A stretch of 64,000 nucleotides of DNA from Kappaphycus alvarezii (GCA_002205965.3 NADL03000671.1:372001-436000), one strand, 5' to 3'; counted from the first letter of the stretch, positions 1-10,698 are shown. The notes: generated from the letters alone by a model not told the origin. Made by a program: numbers and translations.

Positions 1-331
1 AGAACTTCGTGATGAAGTTTTCCACGAGGGCATCTCCTCTTGGGAGGGTTGCTGCTGCTGCGTCGACGAGGCGGTTGATTGCTCCCGCCAGGGCTTTGCA
101 GTTTCCATTGTGATTTCGGGGGCCACGGTCTTGAGCTTTGCGACTTCGCGCAGCAGCGACGCAAGTGCCTTTTTCCAATCGGATGTGGGGAGCCCGGCGA
201 TGAGCTCAGAAAGCGAGTTTGAGGAAAGGCGAGCACCATTGTAAATGTTAGCGGTCTCCTGGAGTATTTTCAGGAGATCTTGGAGTCCGCGGCGTAGTGC
301 ACAACAATTGTTCAGTCTTTCGATGTAAGGA
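1..331 (-). pseudogene. ORF1-like coding fragment, left of the Ty3 insertion
   Basis: One minus-strand frame is open through all 331 bases and runs off the window start. It gives a charged, probably helical segment (residues such as LQDLLKILQETANIY and DWKKALASLLREVAKLK) followed by a Gln-rich tract. It is GC-richer than the flanking retrotransposon. The 5-base sequence at 333-337 is repeated at 7581-7585 on the far side of the Ty3 element, so 7586 onward is the upstream half of the same locus. In the joined locus this frame meets a stop just upstream, so the locus was already decayed or has a frameshift. The style resembles ORF1/Gag-like proteins of retroelements. I cannot name a family. Confidence 0.35.
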
Positions 332-337
332 GGGCGT

Positions 338-1057
338 TGTTAGGGATAAATCAGCAGAGGAAGAGATCTTCAGAACCAATTTTCTCAAGAAGGAGGTGTT
401 GCAAGCGACAAAAGTGCTACCGTGGTATAGTTGAACGAACAGGAAGGAGTGGAAAGGGAAGACAGTTGAGTGGGCTACAAGCAAGTATGTAAGGGACAGG
501 GTCTAACACCTATGCTTAGTGAAGAACGTAAAATAAATTCTTCTTGAGTATGAAGCTGACTATCAATTTCTTAACTATCTGGGACTGGGCTTGAAGTTGT
601 CTGCCAACCTGCTTCACCCCCACTAAAGGAAGCAGTTTATTCGGCTTGTATAGACTTTTGGCTACCCCAAAAGTCTCAAACAAACATACTAATAACCATA
701 AAATGCATTCACGTGAATCGTATGAACCAGAGAGACTATTGAAAGATATTTCCTCAACGTAAATATCTCGGTGCCATACCCATGCCAGCCACCCATCGGC
801 CAGGGGTGGGAATTGATGTGGCCATTATATAGATCTTTCAGAGTCACTCGTAGTATCACCCACAACCTGGAACTGTACTGACATCTACTATGACAGCGTG
901 TCCTAAAATAAAAAAATCAACCGATGAATTTGCCACACTCACTCAAATTAAAAATATCTTGCAGATTCAAAAACTGTAAAATTATCTTCCCAATTCCGAT
1001 ATTGTATACAATTATGCTCCTCATTTGAATTTTTTGTGTGAGAGTTTGCGCACATCA
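338..1057 (-). repeat. 3' LTR of element A
   Basis: Direct repeat of 6860-7580. On the minus strand it runs TGATGTGCGC... to ...CCCTAACA (TG...CA ends). A TATATAA-type box lies at 825-831 on the minus strand, as expected for the U3 promoter. The inner edge at 1057 is followed by a purine-rich tract (on minus) at 1058-1069. Confidence 0.92.
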
Positions 1058-1069
1058 CGCCTTCCCGCT
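1058..1069 (-). other. polypurine tract of element A
   Basis: On the minus strand, AGCGGGAAGGCG lies directly against the 3' LTR start TGATGTG. Element B has a similar tract (CCGGGAGGCG) at 34154-34163. This is the usual plus-strand priming site position. Confidence 0.6.
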
Positions 1070-1093
1070 CAGTACGAACGTCCCGACTCGTCC

Positions 1094-2300
1094 TCAATCC
1101 TCTGGTTGTCCTTGTGGGAGTTCTATCCATTCATCAAGAAGATTATAGGGCTCACTGTAAGGATATGGTAGTAGCTCATTTCCAATATGATGAAAGAGTG
1201 TGTACCGTGCAATTACCGGCTCATCTCTTTGGTCAAGAGTTTCGTAGATTCGGCGTATAGTTTCATAGTGTTCTCAAATGAGCCCTTCCCGTTTCACTTC
1301 TCCAAACCTTCCAAACGTGAGATAATAAACGTAGTATGCAAACGTTTCTGGCAACAGGTCCAGAAATGGGTATCTGAAGGAGAAAAATACTCACAACATA
1401 AAGACTGAGTCCTCACGAGTAAGGTGCGCCCCGTGAATTGTCTGGAAGCACATTCAAATACTAATGGCAAAAAAGAAAATTACTTCTGCTTCTTGAGAGT
1501 CCTCTGTCATTTCGCGAAGCCAACGTCTAATTGGTAGCCGTCCAATAATTAAGGATGCATAGTTTCCCCCTGGGAGACTAGGCAGTGCTTGAGGTGATCT
1601 TCTTGGCGATCTTCCTCGCCGCTCCCGACGCCTTGCCCTCTTTGATGATCCGCCCCGGTCACTTGATGGTCCAGCTCGTATCATCATCACGGTCTCGGGA
1701 GGATCTTGGTCTTCAGCTGAGGTTTTGTTTCTGAGCGGAGAAACGTAAGGTTCCCATAGAGGATACGGGACCAGTCTGTATTCCATATCCGGGGGTAAGG
1801 CGTAACCTCTCAGTCGCACATCTTGGTTGTTCGTGAGAAACACGTAAACCGGACGAATAATGTTCAGATATGTTTGCGACAAATCTCCGATAGCTAACAT
1901 TCCATACCTTCCTATAGAGTAATAATATATGACTTCCACAAACTCTGGACCTGCTTCCGTGAACATTCCATTTTGGAATGAAAATAGAACTCTTGTTAAT
2001 AGTCGGAAATCTTCTTCAGGTAGCAATGGTCCGTTCAACGTACGAAAACGTAGGCATATATTAATGTAGAAATGGATGACTACGTGGAGCTCGTAGTATT
2101 CCCGCGTAATCGAGATGATCCATTCCCAGGCCCTTTTTCCTCCCATAGGAATCATTCTATAGTTAAAGATGAGTATTCCTCGTGGTTGCGCATAGTCCTG
2201 TTTGAAAGAAAATTTTCAGGCATCTGATGGTAAAGGAGCAGACGACGTGCATGGATGGCCCTCCTTGATCTCTTCCCTGAGCTTGAACAGAGCTGATAGT
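1094..2300 (-). pseudogene. extra ORF (ORF3) downstream of integrase, element A
   Basis: The open core is 1454-2155 (233 codons from an ATG beginning MIPMGG). The same frame continues past the TGA at 1454-1456 for 120 more codons to a stop at 1094-1096, crossing one further TGA at 1391-1393. Layout: an upstream piece with two frameshifts relative to element B; domain 1 (about 1740-2135); a basic linker rich in Arg and Ser (about 1560-1740); and domain 2 (about 1097-1555). Domains 1 and 2 align to each other throughout: VLFSF/VFFSF, PEF/PETF, IYYYSIGRYG/VYYLTFGRFG, and an LVPYP/LLPYP end with EP after it. Element B has Cys and Arg codons where A has the two TGAs. No signal peptide or clear membrane helix is seen, so it is not obviously an envelope. 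Function unknown. Confidence 0.7.
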
Positions 2301-3190
2301 GCGGGTGTCTTTCCCCGGTGACGATGCAAGGGCTCGAGTACTTGGTTTGGAAGGCCGGCCACTTCACAGCCTGCTGCATTGCTTTTCCCTGTGCTACAAG
2401 TACTTTAGAGCCAACTGAAAAGGTTCTGACTGCAGATTCTGTATCCGTATTTCTTGTCTGTGTTAGCGCTCGGTGTGATCTCCAGCCTTCGGTGGCCAGT
2501 AGTTCGACTTCTCTACTCTCTTCATAGTAATATTTGTTTCCATTTCTCTCTGCAACATTCTAGGAGACCTACCGTACATTAGCTCGAAATGGTGAGCGAC
2601 CACTTCTTCCTCTTCTTCGACGATAGCCGTATAACACTTTTGGTAAGGCATCTTCCCACTGGATTTCATTCTCCGACATAGTTTTCGATATTGCTCGTTT
2701 GATGGTTCCAACCACCCTCTCCGCTTTCCCGTCTGACAAAGGAGCGTATGCGCGAGCTGTCTTTAGCTGAATACCTTTTTCTTCCAAGAAACGAAGCATT
2801 GAAGTTGCAGTAAAACAAAGAGCGTTATCCGAGATGATCCTTTTTGGAAGACCAAACGGTTCAATTATTTCTTTTTCGATGAATCTCAGGACCACTTCAG
2901 CATTGGCCTCTTCAACTGCAACTGCTATTGGCCATCCAGTAAGATGTTCCACCCTATAAGGAAATATTTGTTTCCGGAAGACGTTTCCTTGAATGGGCCG
3001 GCAAAGTCAATTGAGAATGTTTGAAAAGACCGGAAACTGGAAAGCTTAGAGTTGTCTTATACTTTCGTATCGGAGTGAATTTTTGACAGTTGTCGCAGCT
3101 TTTCACGAAATTATAGACGTCCTTTTGGATACTGGGCCACCATAATCTCTCCGTAGTGAATTTGGCTGTTTCGAGATCCCAATGCTCTTA
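2300..3190 (-). pseudogene. Ty3 integrase, element A (broken)
   Basis: The zinc-binding part is at about 3070-3190 (HWDLE ... RLWWP ... CDNCQ). The catalytic core follows: first Asp in FSIDFAGPF at about 3006, second in IISDNA, and the Glu in GKAERVVGTIKRA, within the open stretch 2569-2952. The C-terminal SH3-like part (VGSKVLVA ... WPAFQTKYSSPC) is at about 2320-2420. Several frameshifts separate these parts, including one after YGYRRRRGRSGRSPF near 2600. It would insert the element cDNA into host DNA. The frame at its end overlaps the extra ORF in a different frame. Confidence 0.85.
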
Positions 3191-4030
3191 CTCATCGTGA
3201 AAAGTCCTCAAGATCTTCATCCTTTCTTTCATAGGGGCCACTAGTCGAGGACCGGCTTTTGTGTGTCGGAAGAGTTTCCTATTCCACAATGTAAAAGCCT
3301 TTTGGTTCCTGCGTACCCAATTTCTGTGTTCTAGATCAACCTTTCTCATTTCTAGTCCAACAAGGAATTTAATTAGTCCGTGAATTTTACCTTCGTACTC
3401 GTTATTGTTCTGCACTTGCACCTCGGCAGCTCCGACGATGTCCTCGGAAGCTTTTTCATTTGGACTCAGAGGATCCCTCAAGCGGGATAGGAAATCGGCA
3501 GGCTGATTATTGCGTCCGGGCCTATACACAATTTCAAACCGATATTCTGCGAAAATGTCGAGCCATCGGGCCAAACGGTGATGTACATCTTTCTTTTGGA
3601 ATGCTGTCTTAAGTGCCGGGTGATCAGTTATCAAGACAATTCCTCGAGTGATAAAAGGTACACGCGAAATTTTTTTCAGTGCGAAGACAACAGCGAGCGC
3701 TTCTTTTTCGCAGCCGGAGTATCTCCTTTCCGCATCATTAAGAGTGCGATTTGCGAATTGAACAGGGTGTAGTCTTCCGTTTTCATCTTTTTGGGACAAA
3801 AAGGCACCCAAAGACCGTTCTGAGGCATCTGTCTCCACAACAAAAGGTCTATTGAAATCTGGATACATGAGCACTGGAGGGACACATAGCTTATCTCTAA
3901 GCTCCTCAAATGCAGTTTGCATTTCCTTGTTCCAGTAAAATTTTCCGTTCTTTGTAGTGCTGGCATGTAACGGTGCTGCGGTCTTGTCGAAATCTTTGAT
4001 AAATCTTCTGTAATATGAGGCCAGTCTTAA
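3188..4030 (-). pseudogene. Ty3 RNase H and RT connection, element A
   Basis: The open stretch 3188-3922 reads the RNase H of a Ty3 pol: VETDASERSLGAFLSQ (first Asp), the Glu in KEALAVVFALKK, Asp in ITDHPALKTAF, and the end motif YRPGRNNQPADFLSR. The sequence continues toward the integrase zinc finger (RTFHDE). Relative to element B a short stretch after ALKK is out of frame and then restored, giving ISRVPFITRGI instead of FRVYLLSLEKF. The catalytic acidic residues look present. It would degrade the RNA strand during reverse transcription. Confidence 0.88.
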
Positions 4031-4036
4031 GAAGGT

Positions 4037-4690
4037 TCAAACCTCCGTCTTTGAAGCGGGCCTTGGTGCCAACTTGATTTTTTTCGTTTTCTCTGGATCC
4101 ACTCTAATTCCCTCCCGATCGACGATATGGCCGAGTAATTGGATAGAAGTTTTCGCAAAGAAGCATTTGCTCAACTTAATTTTCAGGCTGTATGCAAATA
4201 TCCTCTCCACTACTGTCTTGACATGCGAGATGTGCTGATCCAATGTTTCTGAGAATATTACCAACTCATCGATATAGACTCTTGCGAATGGAAGTCCTTT
4301 CAAAACCTCGTTCATCATTCTTTGGAATGTAGCTGTTGCGTTCATGAGACCAAAAGCATCACTTCGAACCTGGATGTACCGGCTTTGCTGGTAAAAGTTG
4401 TTATTTCCTTACATCTTTCTTCCAATGGAAACTGCCAGTAACCAGTGTAAAGATCAATTGAGGTGAAGTATCTCCCGTCCTTCAAGTCTTCGAGGATTTC
4501 TTCCATATTTGGAATCGGAAATCGATCGGGTATCATTCTCTGGTTCAGTTGTCGGTAATCGACGCAAAAACGCAGCTTTCCATCCTTCTTTGGTGCGACC
4601 ACAACTGGAAACGACTATGGGGATGAAACTGGCCGAATAAAATCATTTCCAGCATACTTGTAACATTCTCTGAGATAAATTGGTCATATT
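4037..4690 (-). pseudogene. Ty3 reverse transcriptase, element A (active site altered)
   Basis: RT motifs in order: KDGKLRFCVDYRQLNQR, DRFPIPNMEEIL, FTSIDLYTGYWQ (first catalytic Asp), FGLMNATATFQRMMNEVL, then ARVYIDELVIFSE at 4265-4276, where the canonical YIDD box reads YIDE. A 1-nt deletion near 4352 (before FGLMNA) and another near 4650 (in the pre-RT MLE-D segment, relative to element C) break the frame. It belongs with the RNase H and integrase that follow in one pol polyprotein. Confidence 0.9.
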
Positions 4691-5440
4691 TTGGCGGTTG
4701 ACGTCTAGGCCTGTGGTAAATTGGTTGAGTATCGGTAAGTTCAAATGGGTGAGTGTCCGGTACGCTTGCTTGTCTTAGATCGGAAGCGCTCCATGCAATT
4801 ACTTCGGAAGATGTTAAAATGTCGGATATTTTCATTGAGGCGGGGGCTGGAAGGTGCTGTACTTTTTCTTGAAATTTTTCCATTTGTCGCTGGTCTTCTT
4901 TTTCATCTTCACCCTCCAAATTTGGAAGGACCTCTTCCGGCGTGCTCACATCTTCAGATATGGAATTGGACATATTCTCGTTTTCCTTGCAAAGTTGATC
5001 TTCGTTCATGCTCTGAATTCCATCCTTTGATTCGATATTATCGCAAAAAGAAACACATTCAGGTGTCAAACCTACCCTCGAATTCCGGTCTTCATCTTTT
5101 TAAAACCCAGAATCATAATCATCCCATGCCTTGTTCATTATCCCCCGAACGTACCCTTTTTCACATTTGAAAGTGTTAGTTGGTTCGGAATCTTCGCTGT
5201 CATAGCTAGAAGTGAAATCTACACTGTCCTTTTCTCTCAGATCTTCCGGATGTGTGCTTTTGTCGAAATACAGGGGCTTTTTCACGGTTCCGCTGCCAAT
5301 ATTAACTGAAATGATTTGGTTGCCCAAGTCAATGCAGGTCCCTAGTCTTTCAATGGTAGGGCAGCCAAAGTTTCTTACCCTTTGCGGACTTATTAGACCT
5401 GATAATTTTTTTGCGTTCTTTTCTCGCATCCTCTGCGTCG
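4690..5440 (-). pseudogene. acidic pol linker with protease deleted, element A
   Basis: The frame at 5100-5429 and then 4545-5069 encodes an acidic Ser/Glu-rich linker ending HPFELTDTQPIYHRPRR, the usual lead-in to a Ty3 RT. Compared with element C (60138-60430), about 293 bases are absent at the join near 5368, where AAGAAACT runs directly into TTGGCTGCCC. The lost segment in C carries the retropepsin motif DSGAVPDLIS, so this copy has no protease. Confidence 0.8.
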
Positions 5441-6763
5441 CCCCTCAAAAGTTGACCAAACGTTATCCAATTGGGGCTGATGCAAGCTCAGCAACCAAAT
5501 TGTACCTCTTCACGTACTCTAGTACGTCCTTAGAGATACTCTTAACTTTCTTACTCTTTTTCGTCTTCTTGCCCGAATTGTTTCCCACTCCTGGAACAAC
5601 TTGATCAGACCTCTTGGTTCGAGGAGGTACAGGTGCTGGGATATGCTCCAGCATTCCATAATCTAGCCTAGTTTTTTCGATAAAATATTCCCTTCCCTAT
5701 CCCTTTTTGTCACATTGACTTGACTAATCTCTTCAACGATGGATACGTTACCGGCATCCGTCAACCTTTGATCCCTTCTATTTTGTAAGATTTTCATCTC
5801 TGGTCCTGCCTCGCTCCTAACGTCCCAAAAATCCGCTCGTCTGTTGTCTTTAGACCAGCAGTTACTTTCATGATGCCCGTAACGTCCGCACTTTCCACAA
5901 CGAGTGTTTCTATGTGGATTTTCAGGACACCTATTTGCAAAGTTTCCAGGCTTGTGACAGTAGGAACAGATTTCTGCGGCCTTAGGGGCCCCAGAACGGT
6001 TCTTCTTAATGGTAAGAGTAAGGCTTTCCAACTGCGAGGTTATCATGTCAAGTCGATTATCGAATCGGGTTTCCAACCTTTCTTCCAAGTCTTTGACATC
6101 GCTCCTGACAGACTCCAATGCTGCTGCACTAGTAGCCGGCCTTTGATAATTCTTTTCAGGATGTACGATGGAGATCGATGTACGGTTTTCCCTCGGTGCC
6201 TCACTCAGTGACTGAAACGTCTCCGAATTTTTGACAAATTCTACCATGGTATCCTTCAGTTAATTAAAAGTGTGAGAGCCCTTGATGAGGAGGAAATCGG
6301 AGAGCCGCTTCTCTCTCATCGCCGCCTGGCGCAGCATTCCGTACATGACTTGGGCGTTGAACCCGGCCTTTTCATAGAGATCACACACGTATACCAATGA
6401 GCTTAAGAAATCGTCGAAGTTGAGCCGGGCCTCTATGGCGATAATAATCATCTCATCTGGTTCCACCTCCTTAGAATATTCTCTCATAAGCCACTCACAT
6501 ACCTCACCGAAGTTGCGCCCACTCCCATTAAGGGACCACCCGTCAATAAACTTAGCTTTGTATTTGCCTTTTGCGTCACCAGAAAGATAGACGAAGAAAC
6601 TTGCGGCCTTCTCCTCATCGCTCTTTTCTCGCATTAAAACATTAACATATGTGTAAAGAAACTCTTCAACATCTTCATTCTTGCTCCCTGTGAACGATAT
6701 ATTCTTCGATATATCTTCATTCTTGCTCCCTGTGAACGATATACGAGCAGCATTATGATCCAT
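5440..6763 (-). pseudogene. Gag, element A
   Basis: It starts at 6763 (MDHNAARISFTG). A helical capsid-like region follows (FLYTYVNVLMREKSDEEKAA ... NFDDFLSSLVYVCDLYEKAG), then a coiled-coil-like stretch (VRSDVKDLEERLETRFDNR) and two zinc knuckles at about 5870-5960: CSYCHKPGNFANRC and CGKCGRYGHHESNC. The first knuckle has Asn where element C has the metal-binding His. A GAA-to-TAA change at 6260-6262, a 1-nt deletion near 5668 and an in-frame 42 bp tandem duplication near the N terminus (ISFTGSKNEDISKN twice) set this copy apart. Gag forms the virus-like particle and binds RNA. Confidence 0.9.
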
Positions 6764-6840
6764 TGCTGCAAAAACAATTTATAAAATCAAACTGCAAGTG
6801 GACCTAATACTTCACAACTCGATTACCTCGGGTGCAACCC

Positions 6841-6857
6841 CCTCCACAAGAGTACCA
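6841..6857 (-). other. primer binding site, element A
   Basis: On the minus strand, two bases after the 5' LTR comes TGGTACTCTTGTGGAGG. A TGG start is expected for pairing with a tRNA 3' CCA end. Element C has TGATGCTCTTGTGGAGG at the same place (58698-58714). I could not assign the tRNA. Confidence 0.6.
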
Positions 6858-6859
6858 AA

Positions 6860-7580
6860 TGTTAGGGATAAATCAGCAGGGGAAGAGATCCTCAGAACCA
6901 ATTTCCCAAAGAAGGAGGTGTTGTAAGCGACAAAAGTGCTACCGTGGTATAGTTGAAAGAACAGAAAGGAGTGGATAGGGAAGAAAGTTGAGAGGGCTAC
7001 AAGCAAGTATGGAGGAGGAAGGGTCTACCACCTATGCTTTGTGACTAGCGTAAAATAAATTCTTCTTAGGTCTGAAGCTGACTATCAACTTCTTAACTAT
7101 CTGGGACTGGGCTTGAAGTTGTCTGCCAACTTGCTTCACCTCCACTAAAGGAAGCAGTTTATTCGGCTTGTATAGACTTTTGGCTACCCCAAAAGTCTCA
7201 AACAAACATACTAATAACCATAAAATGCATTCACGGGAATCGTATGAACCAGAGAGACTATTGAAAGATATTTTATCAACGTAAATATCTCGGTGCCATA
7301 CCCATGCCAGCCACCCATCGGCCAGGGGTGGGAATTGATGTGGCCATTATATAGATCTTTCAGAGTCACTCGTAGTATCACCCACAACCTGGAACTGTCC
7401 TGACATCTACTATGACAGCGTGTCCTAAAATAAAAAAATCAACCGATGAATTTGCCACACTCACTCAAATTAAAAATATCTTGCAGATTCAAAAACTGTA
7501 AAATTATCTTCCCAATTCCGATATTGTATACAATTATGCCCCTCATCTAGATTTTTTCGTTTGCGAATTTGCGCACATCG
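6860..7580 (-). repeat. 5' LTR of element A
   Basis: Partner of 338-1057. It has a TATATAA box on the minus strand at 7347-7353. The terminal base at 7580 is G on the plus strand, where the family has A (TG...CA ends), and is followed by the GGCGT duplication at 7581-7585. Confidence 0.92.
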
Positions 7581-7585
7581 GGCGT

Positions 7586-8690
7586 GCTTAGGCAGGGGTA
7601 CTCCAGCATCTTCAGCTGAAATTAGCAAGCTAGCTTGCGCATCCTCATAGGCCGGCAGGGCTCCGCTGCCTGGAGGACCTGCGGAGAAGGTCAGCGTAGA
7701 CATCATCGGGGCCAAGTTAGGAGGTAAGCTTGTCATACCATTCAGGGGACAGGTTCTTTCGGTGTGGGGGCGCGACTCCGGTGCGTTGGAGTCTCGTCCT
7801 GCAGTGGGGTGGCCAGTTCAAGCGATCCTGTCTGCAGTCGACAGAAATCTCATACGGTAGACGGGGCAGTAGCAACTCGAGGGCTCGTGTGGGCCTTAAC
7901 GATCTGTGCCCACGAAGGTGGGCGCGCCTTGGCCGTGGCCTTGGCGGCTCTTTCCATTCTGGATCGAGGATTTGTGGGGAGCGTTGGAGGAAGGGGAAGG
8001 GAAGACGAGCGAAGCGAAGATAGAAGGGGAAAAGCAAGACGATGCGATACAGCAATGCATCTGGAAAATTCTATAAGCAAAATAAAACTAAAAATAGTAT
8101 TGCCATGCTAAATATGCCTTGCATAGCCCTCCCGAATCACCTAGAACAAACCAGGTTGAACTGGATTGTTACAATGCCCGACGTCGGTGTCATAGGCGGC
8201 CCAGTACTCGCAGCTCCAAGATGACGCGGCAATGGCGCCAACGCTGCCCCGATCGTCCCGTTACCCTCCTAATGACCACCATCCGTGTGCCCTGCGGTAT
8301 GCTTCAAAAATGAGAAAGGTGCCTGCGATGGTCCACCGTTGGGCTGCCCTGCAGTATGGGGGGTCGTGACAGGGATACATGCATGTGTAGGCTTGGTGTT
8401 GTGCAACACCTGGGCTTGAGCTGGACCCGTCGTGGGGTTTCTAATGGCGTGGTGGGCCGAGGGCTCCGCCGTGGCTGTGTTGGGCGGTGTCTGCCTTTTT
8501 GATGCGCTAGGGCCGGGAGGAGGACGACGGCGCGAATACTTGTTTTTTGTCGCACGCCGAAGCTGCTCCTTTACAGCTTCGGGTACGTTCTTACAGATCA
8601 GGGTGTAACCGCCGCCCCTCACTTTCGCCCTTTTCCTACCTCCTCCGTCTCATCCTCAATAAAATGATAACGCATGAATTCGATAACCTT
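7586..8690 (-). pseudogene. decayed ORF1-like locus, right of the Ty3 insertion
   Basis: GC-rich minus-strand coding traces in shifting frames. 8640-8690 reads ELANQKKVIEFMRYHFIEDE. 8269-8622 is a basic, Pro/Thr-rich segment. 7850-8080 contains PPSWAQIVKAHTSP. 7590-7736 reads MTSLPPNLAPMMSTLTFSAG and onward. This mix of a short helical part, a Pro-rich middle and a SWAQIVK-type motif resembles ORF1/Gag-like proteins of non-LTR elements. It joins the frame at 1-331 once the Ty3 element is removed. Too many frameshifts for a working gene. Confidence 0.35.
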
Positions 8691-8699
8691 CTTTTGGTT

Positions 8700-9999
8700 T
8701 GCCAGCTCAGGTAGTCCTCGCGGTCAGTAGGTCCGAAAAGAAGTAGAAAATTGAGTTTGGGGGGCGGGAACGATTATTTTCGGAGACAACTTTTGAGGGG
8801 CAAAGATTGTTCATTTTGATAGGCTTTGTAAAATTGGAGGCTCTAGAGGGTGTTTTGGATGTGAATGGGAGAGAAATGACGATTAAAATGATCGGGTACG
8901 TTTGAAACTTGCAGTATAGAGGTTTAAATAGGATCCTGGGTCAGGGTCTATAGATTAGAAGCAGATAAAATAAATCTGCAAGGGATTTTGTGGTGATGAG
9001 TTTGCGCCCTTTTTGTCAAAAAAAGCGAATTTGGAGGAGGAGGTAAGCAAAAAGGAAAAAAGAACTTGATTTGGGATCGATTCAGAGGGGTAGATACAAT
9101 ATAAAAATATCTAGATAAAATAGAAGTAAATTTGGAGAGGACCGCGGTAATGATAAGCAAGGCTCAGGGGGGACGAGGAAGGACCGGAACTCTAAGCAAA
9201 TTCGGACAAGGGGAGGTATTGCAGTAAACTAAAGGTCTGCAGATGTCGGCGACAAAAAAATCGGTTCCTATCACTACGCGCTTAATAACCTACATGAGAA
9301 AACGATCCTTCACTAAACTAATGGCTGTACTCTAGGTCTGATAGACTTCCTAAAATAATTATTGGCGGTTGTGGAGAAAATCGGAAACACGAAAGCGCAT
9401 GATGAATGGGTTGTGTGAACAGATTTCCATGGAAAATGGGGGAACACTGGGGGTCTAAAAACTGTAACAGATAACCTGACTGATACCTTGTCAACATGCA
9501 TACTGCGTTAGTGTGCATGTCCATGGAAGTTGACCGTTTCGTAACTCCAGAACATGTATTTAAAGTGATCGATAATAATTCATTTGGAGGAAATTAGGGG
9601 GTGCGTCCGCTGTGAGAGTTTAAAGGGTTGAGAATCGGGGGTGCCCTAGAGGTACAGGAAGCATGTCGACGTGTAGAATCACATGTAGCTTTAACTTTTG
9701 ACTTTTTATTGTGTGGGGAAAGGTTTTGGTGTTTTAATCTTGGAAAATATATCCGATTTTTGCAGTATTTCATCGAATAGAAGGGGGGAATTTGGGATGC
9801 ATTACTGATAAGGGAGTGTAGGACGGCCATTTCCCGAGACGGAGAGGCAGGTTTTTGTATTGGAGGGTCTGAAAAGGAGACAGAGTCATGCGGGACCACC
9901 TCACAAGGATGGCGTAAGACCAGCAGTTTTCATGCTACAAAATCCTGCGAGGGATTACGGAATGCTCTTGTTCAAGGCGAACCCTCGCCGCTAAACTTA
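8700..9999. other. no gene seen; two repeat relics
   Basis: There is no convincing coding sequence in about 1.3 kb. Two relics are visible: 9448-9525 (minus) is a diverged inverted copy of the roughly 90 bp repeat at 10699-10786, and 9715-9757 is one end of the repeat whose end reads TTTTACTCTTGGAAGATATA in better copies. Confidence 0.5.
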
Positions 10000-10698
10000 C
10001 CAGATTTTATGCTATTTTGATGAATTAATCATGCCTCCTGAAACCCGCCTACCGCACAGTACAGGGCATCTTGTACAGTAGCTGCTGGATTCTAACACGG
10101 ATGTACAGTAACGTACAGTACATTATACAGTATTGTACATTGCCGTTCCCTCAACGGCTGCAAGCATTCCTCGCACCAACCGTAATTTATGAGTTTATTA
10201 CAGCATAACTGGTACCGTCCCAGGTGTCCTCCGTCATAATTCAATTACCCTCCTCCAAAATCCCCTTTGCTGCAGTGTCCACAACTGGTTTCTGTGGTCC
10301 CGCGAATGTAACAACAGAGATACAGCACTGCATATTTCACCAAATAGAATATTATGTGTATTCCTCACGGATGGCTCTGCTGCCTCTCTTCAGTGTAGAA
10401 ATTGAATTGAAAAATCTTGGAGGTGTATATCTATTGAAATACCATATCATCTCGCAGAAGAAAGCATACAGCTCATTAAAGTTATCGAAGTTGCAGAAAA
10501 TTTTCAAGTGCACTACTATATGTACTTCTTACTGCATGATAAGGGCGCGAGACGGCTCGTTGGCTGTAATTGACATATTGGCTCAAACCTAATCAGCTGC
10601 ACCTTTGCATTTCAGCTTGAGTTTGGGAGTAAAGGTCAGAGGCATAAGATATTGCGGGAAATCAACAACACTGCATCCTAAATATAGTGAAGATGCGT

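Larger units (their letters stand above)
338..7580 (-). mobile_element. Ty3/gypsy LTR retrotransposon, nearly complete (element A)
   Basis: Two LTRs of about 720 bp in the same orientation (338-1057 and 6860-7580) enclose, reading on the minus strand, a primer binding site, gag with two zinc knuckles, a protease-deleted linker, RT, RNase H, integrase and an extra ORF, then a purine tract. The gene order RT-RNaseH-IN is diagnostic of Ty3/gypsy. The target duplication is GGCGT at 333-337 and 7581-7585. The LTRs begin TGATGTGCG and end CCTAACA on the coding strand; the outer base of the 5' LTR is G-altered at 7580. Frameshifts and stops in every ORF, a missing protease and an altered RT active site show it is inactive. 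The two LTRs differ at scattered positions, so the insertion is not recent. Confidence 0.93.

Noticed and set aside
1094..2300. Extra Ty3 ORF as an envelope gene
   Set aside because: Position fits, but there is no signal peptide, no clear transmembrane helix and no cleavage motif.
10224..10592. 122-codon open reading on the plus strand
   Set aside because: The duplicate copy at 16906 breaks after 70 codons by a 1-nt change and the composition is not coding-like.
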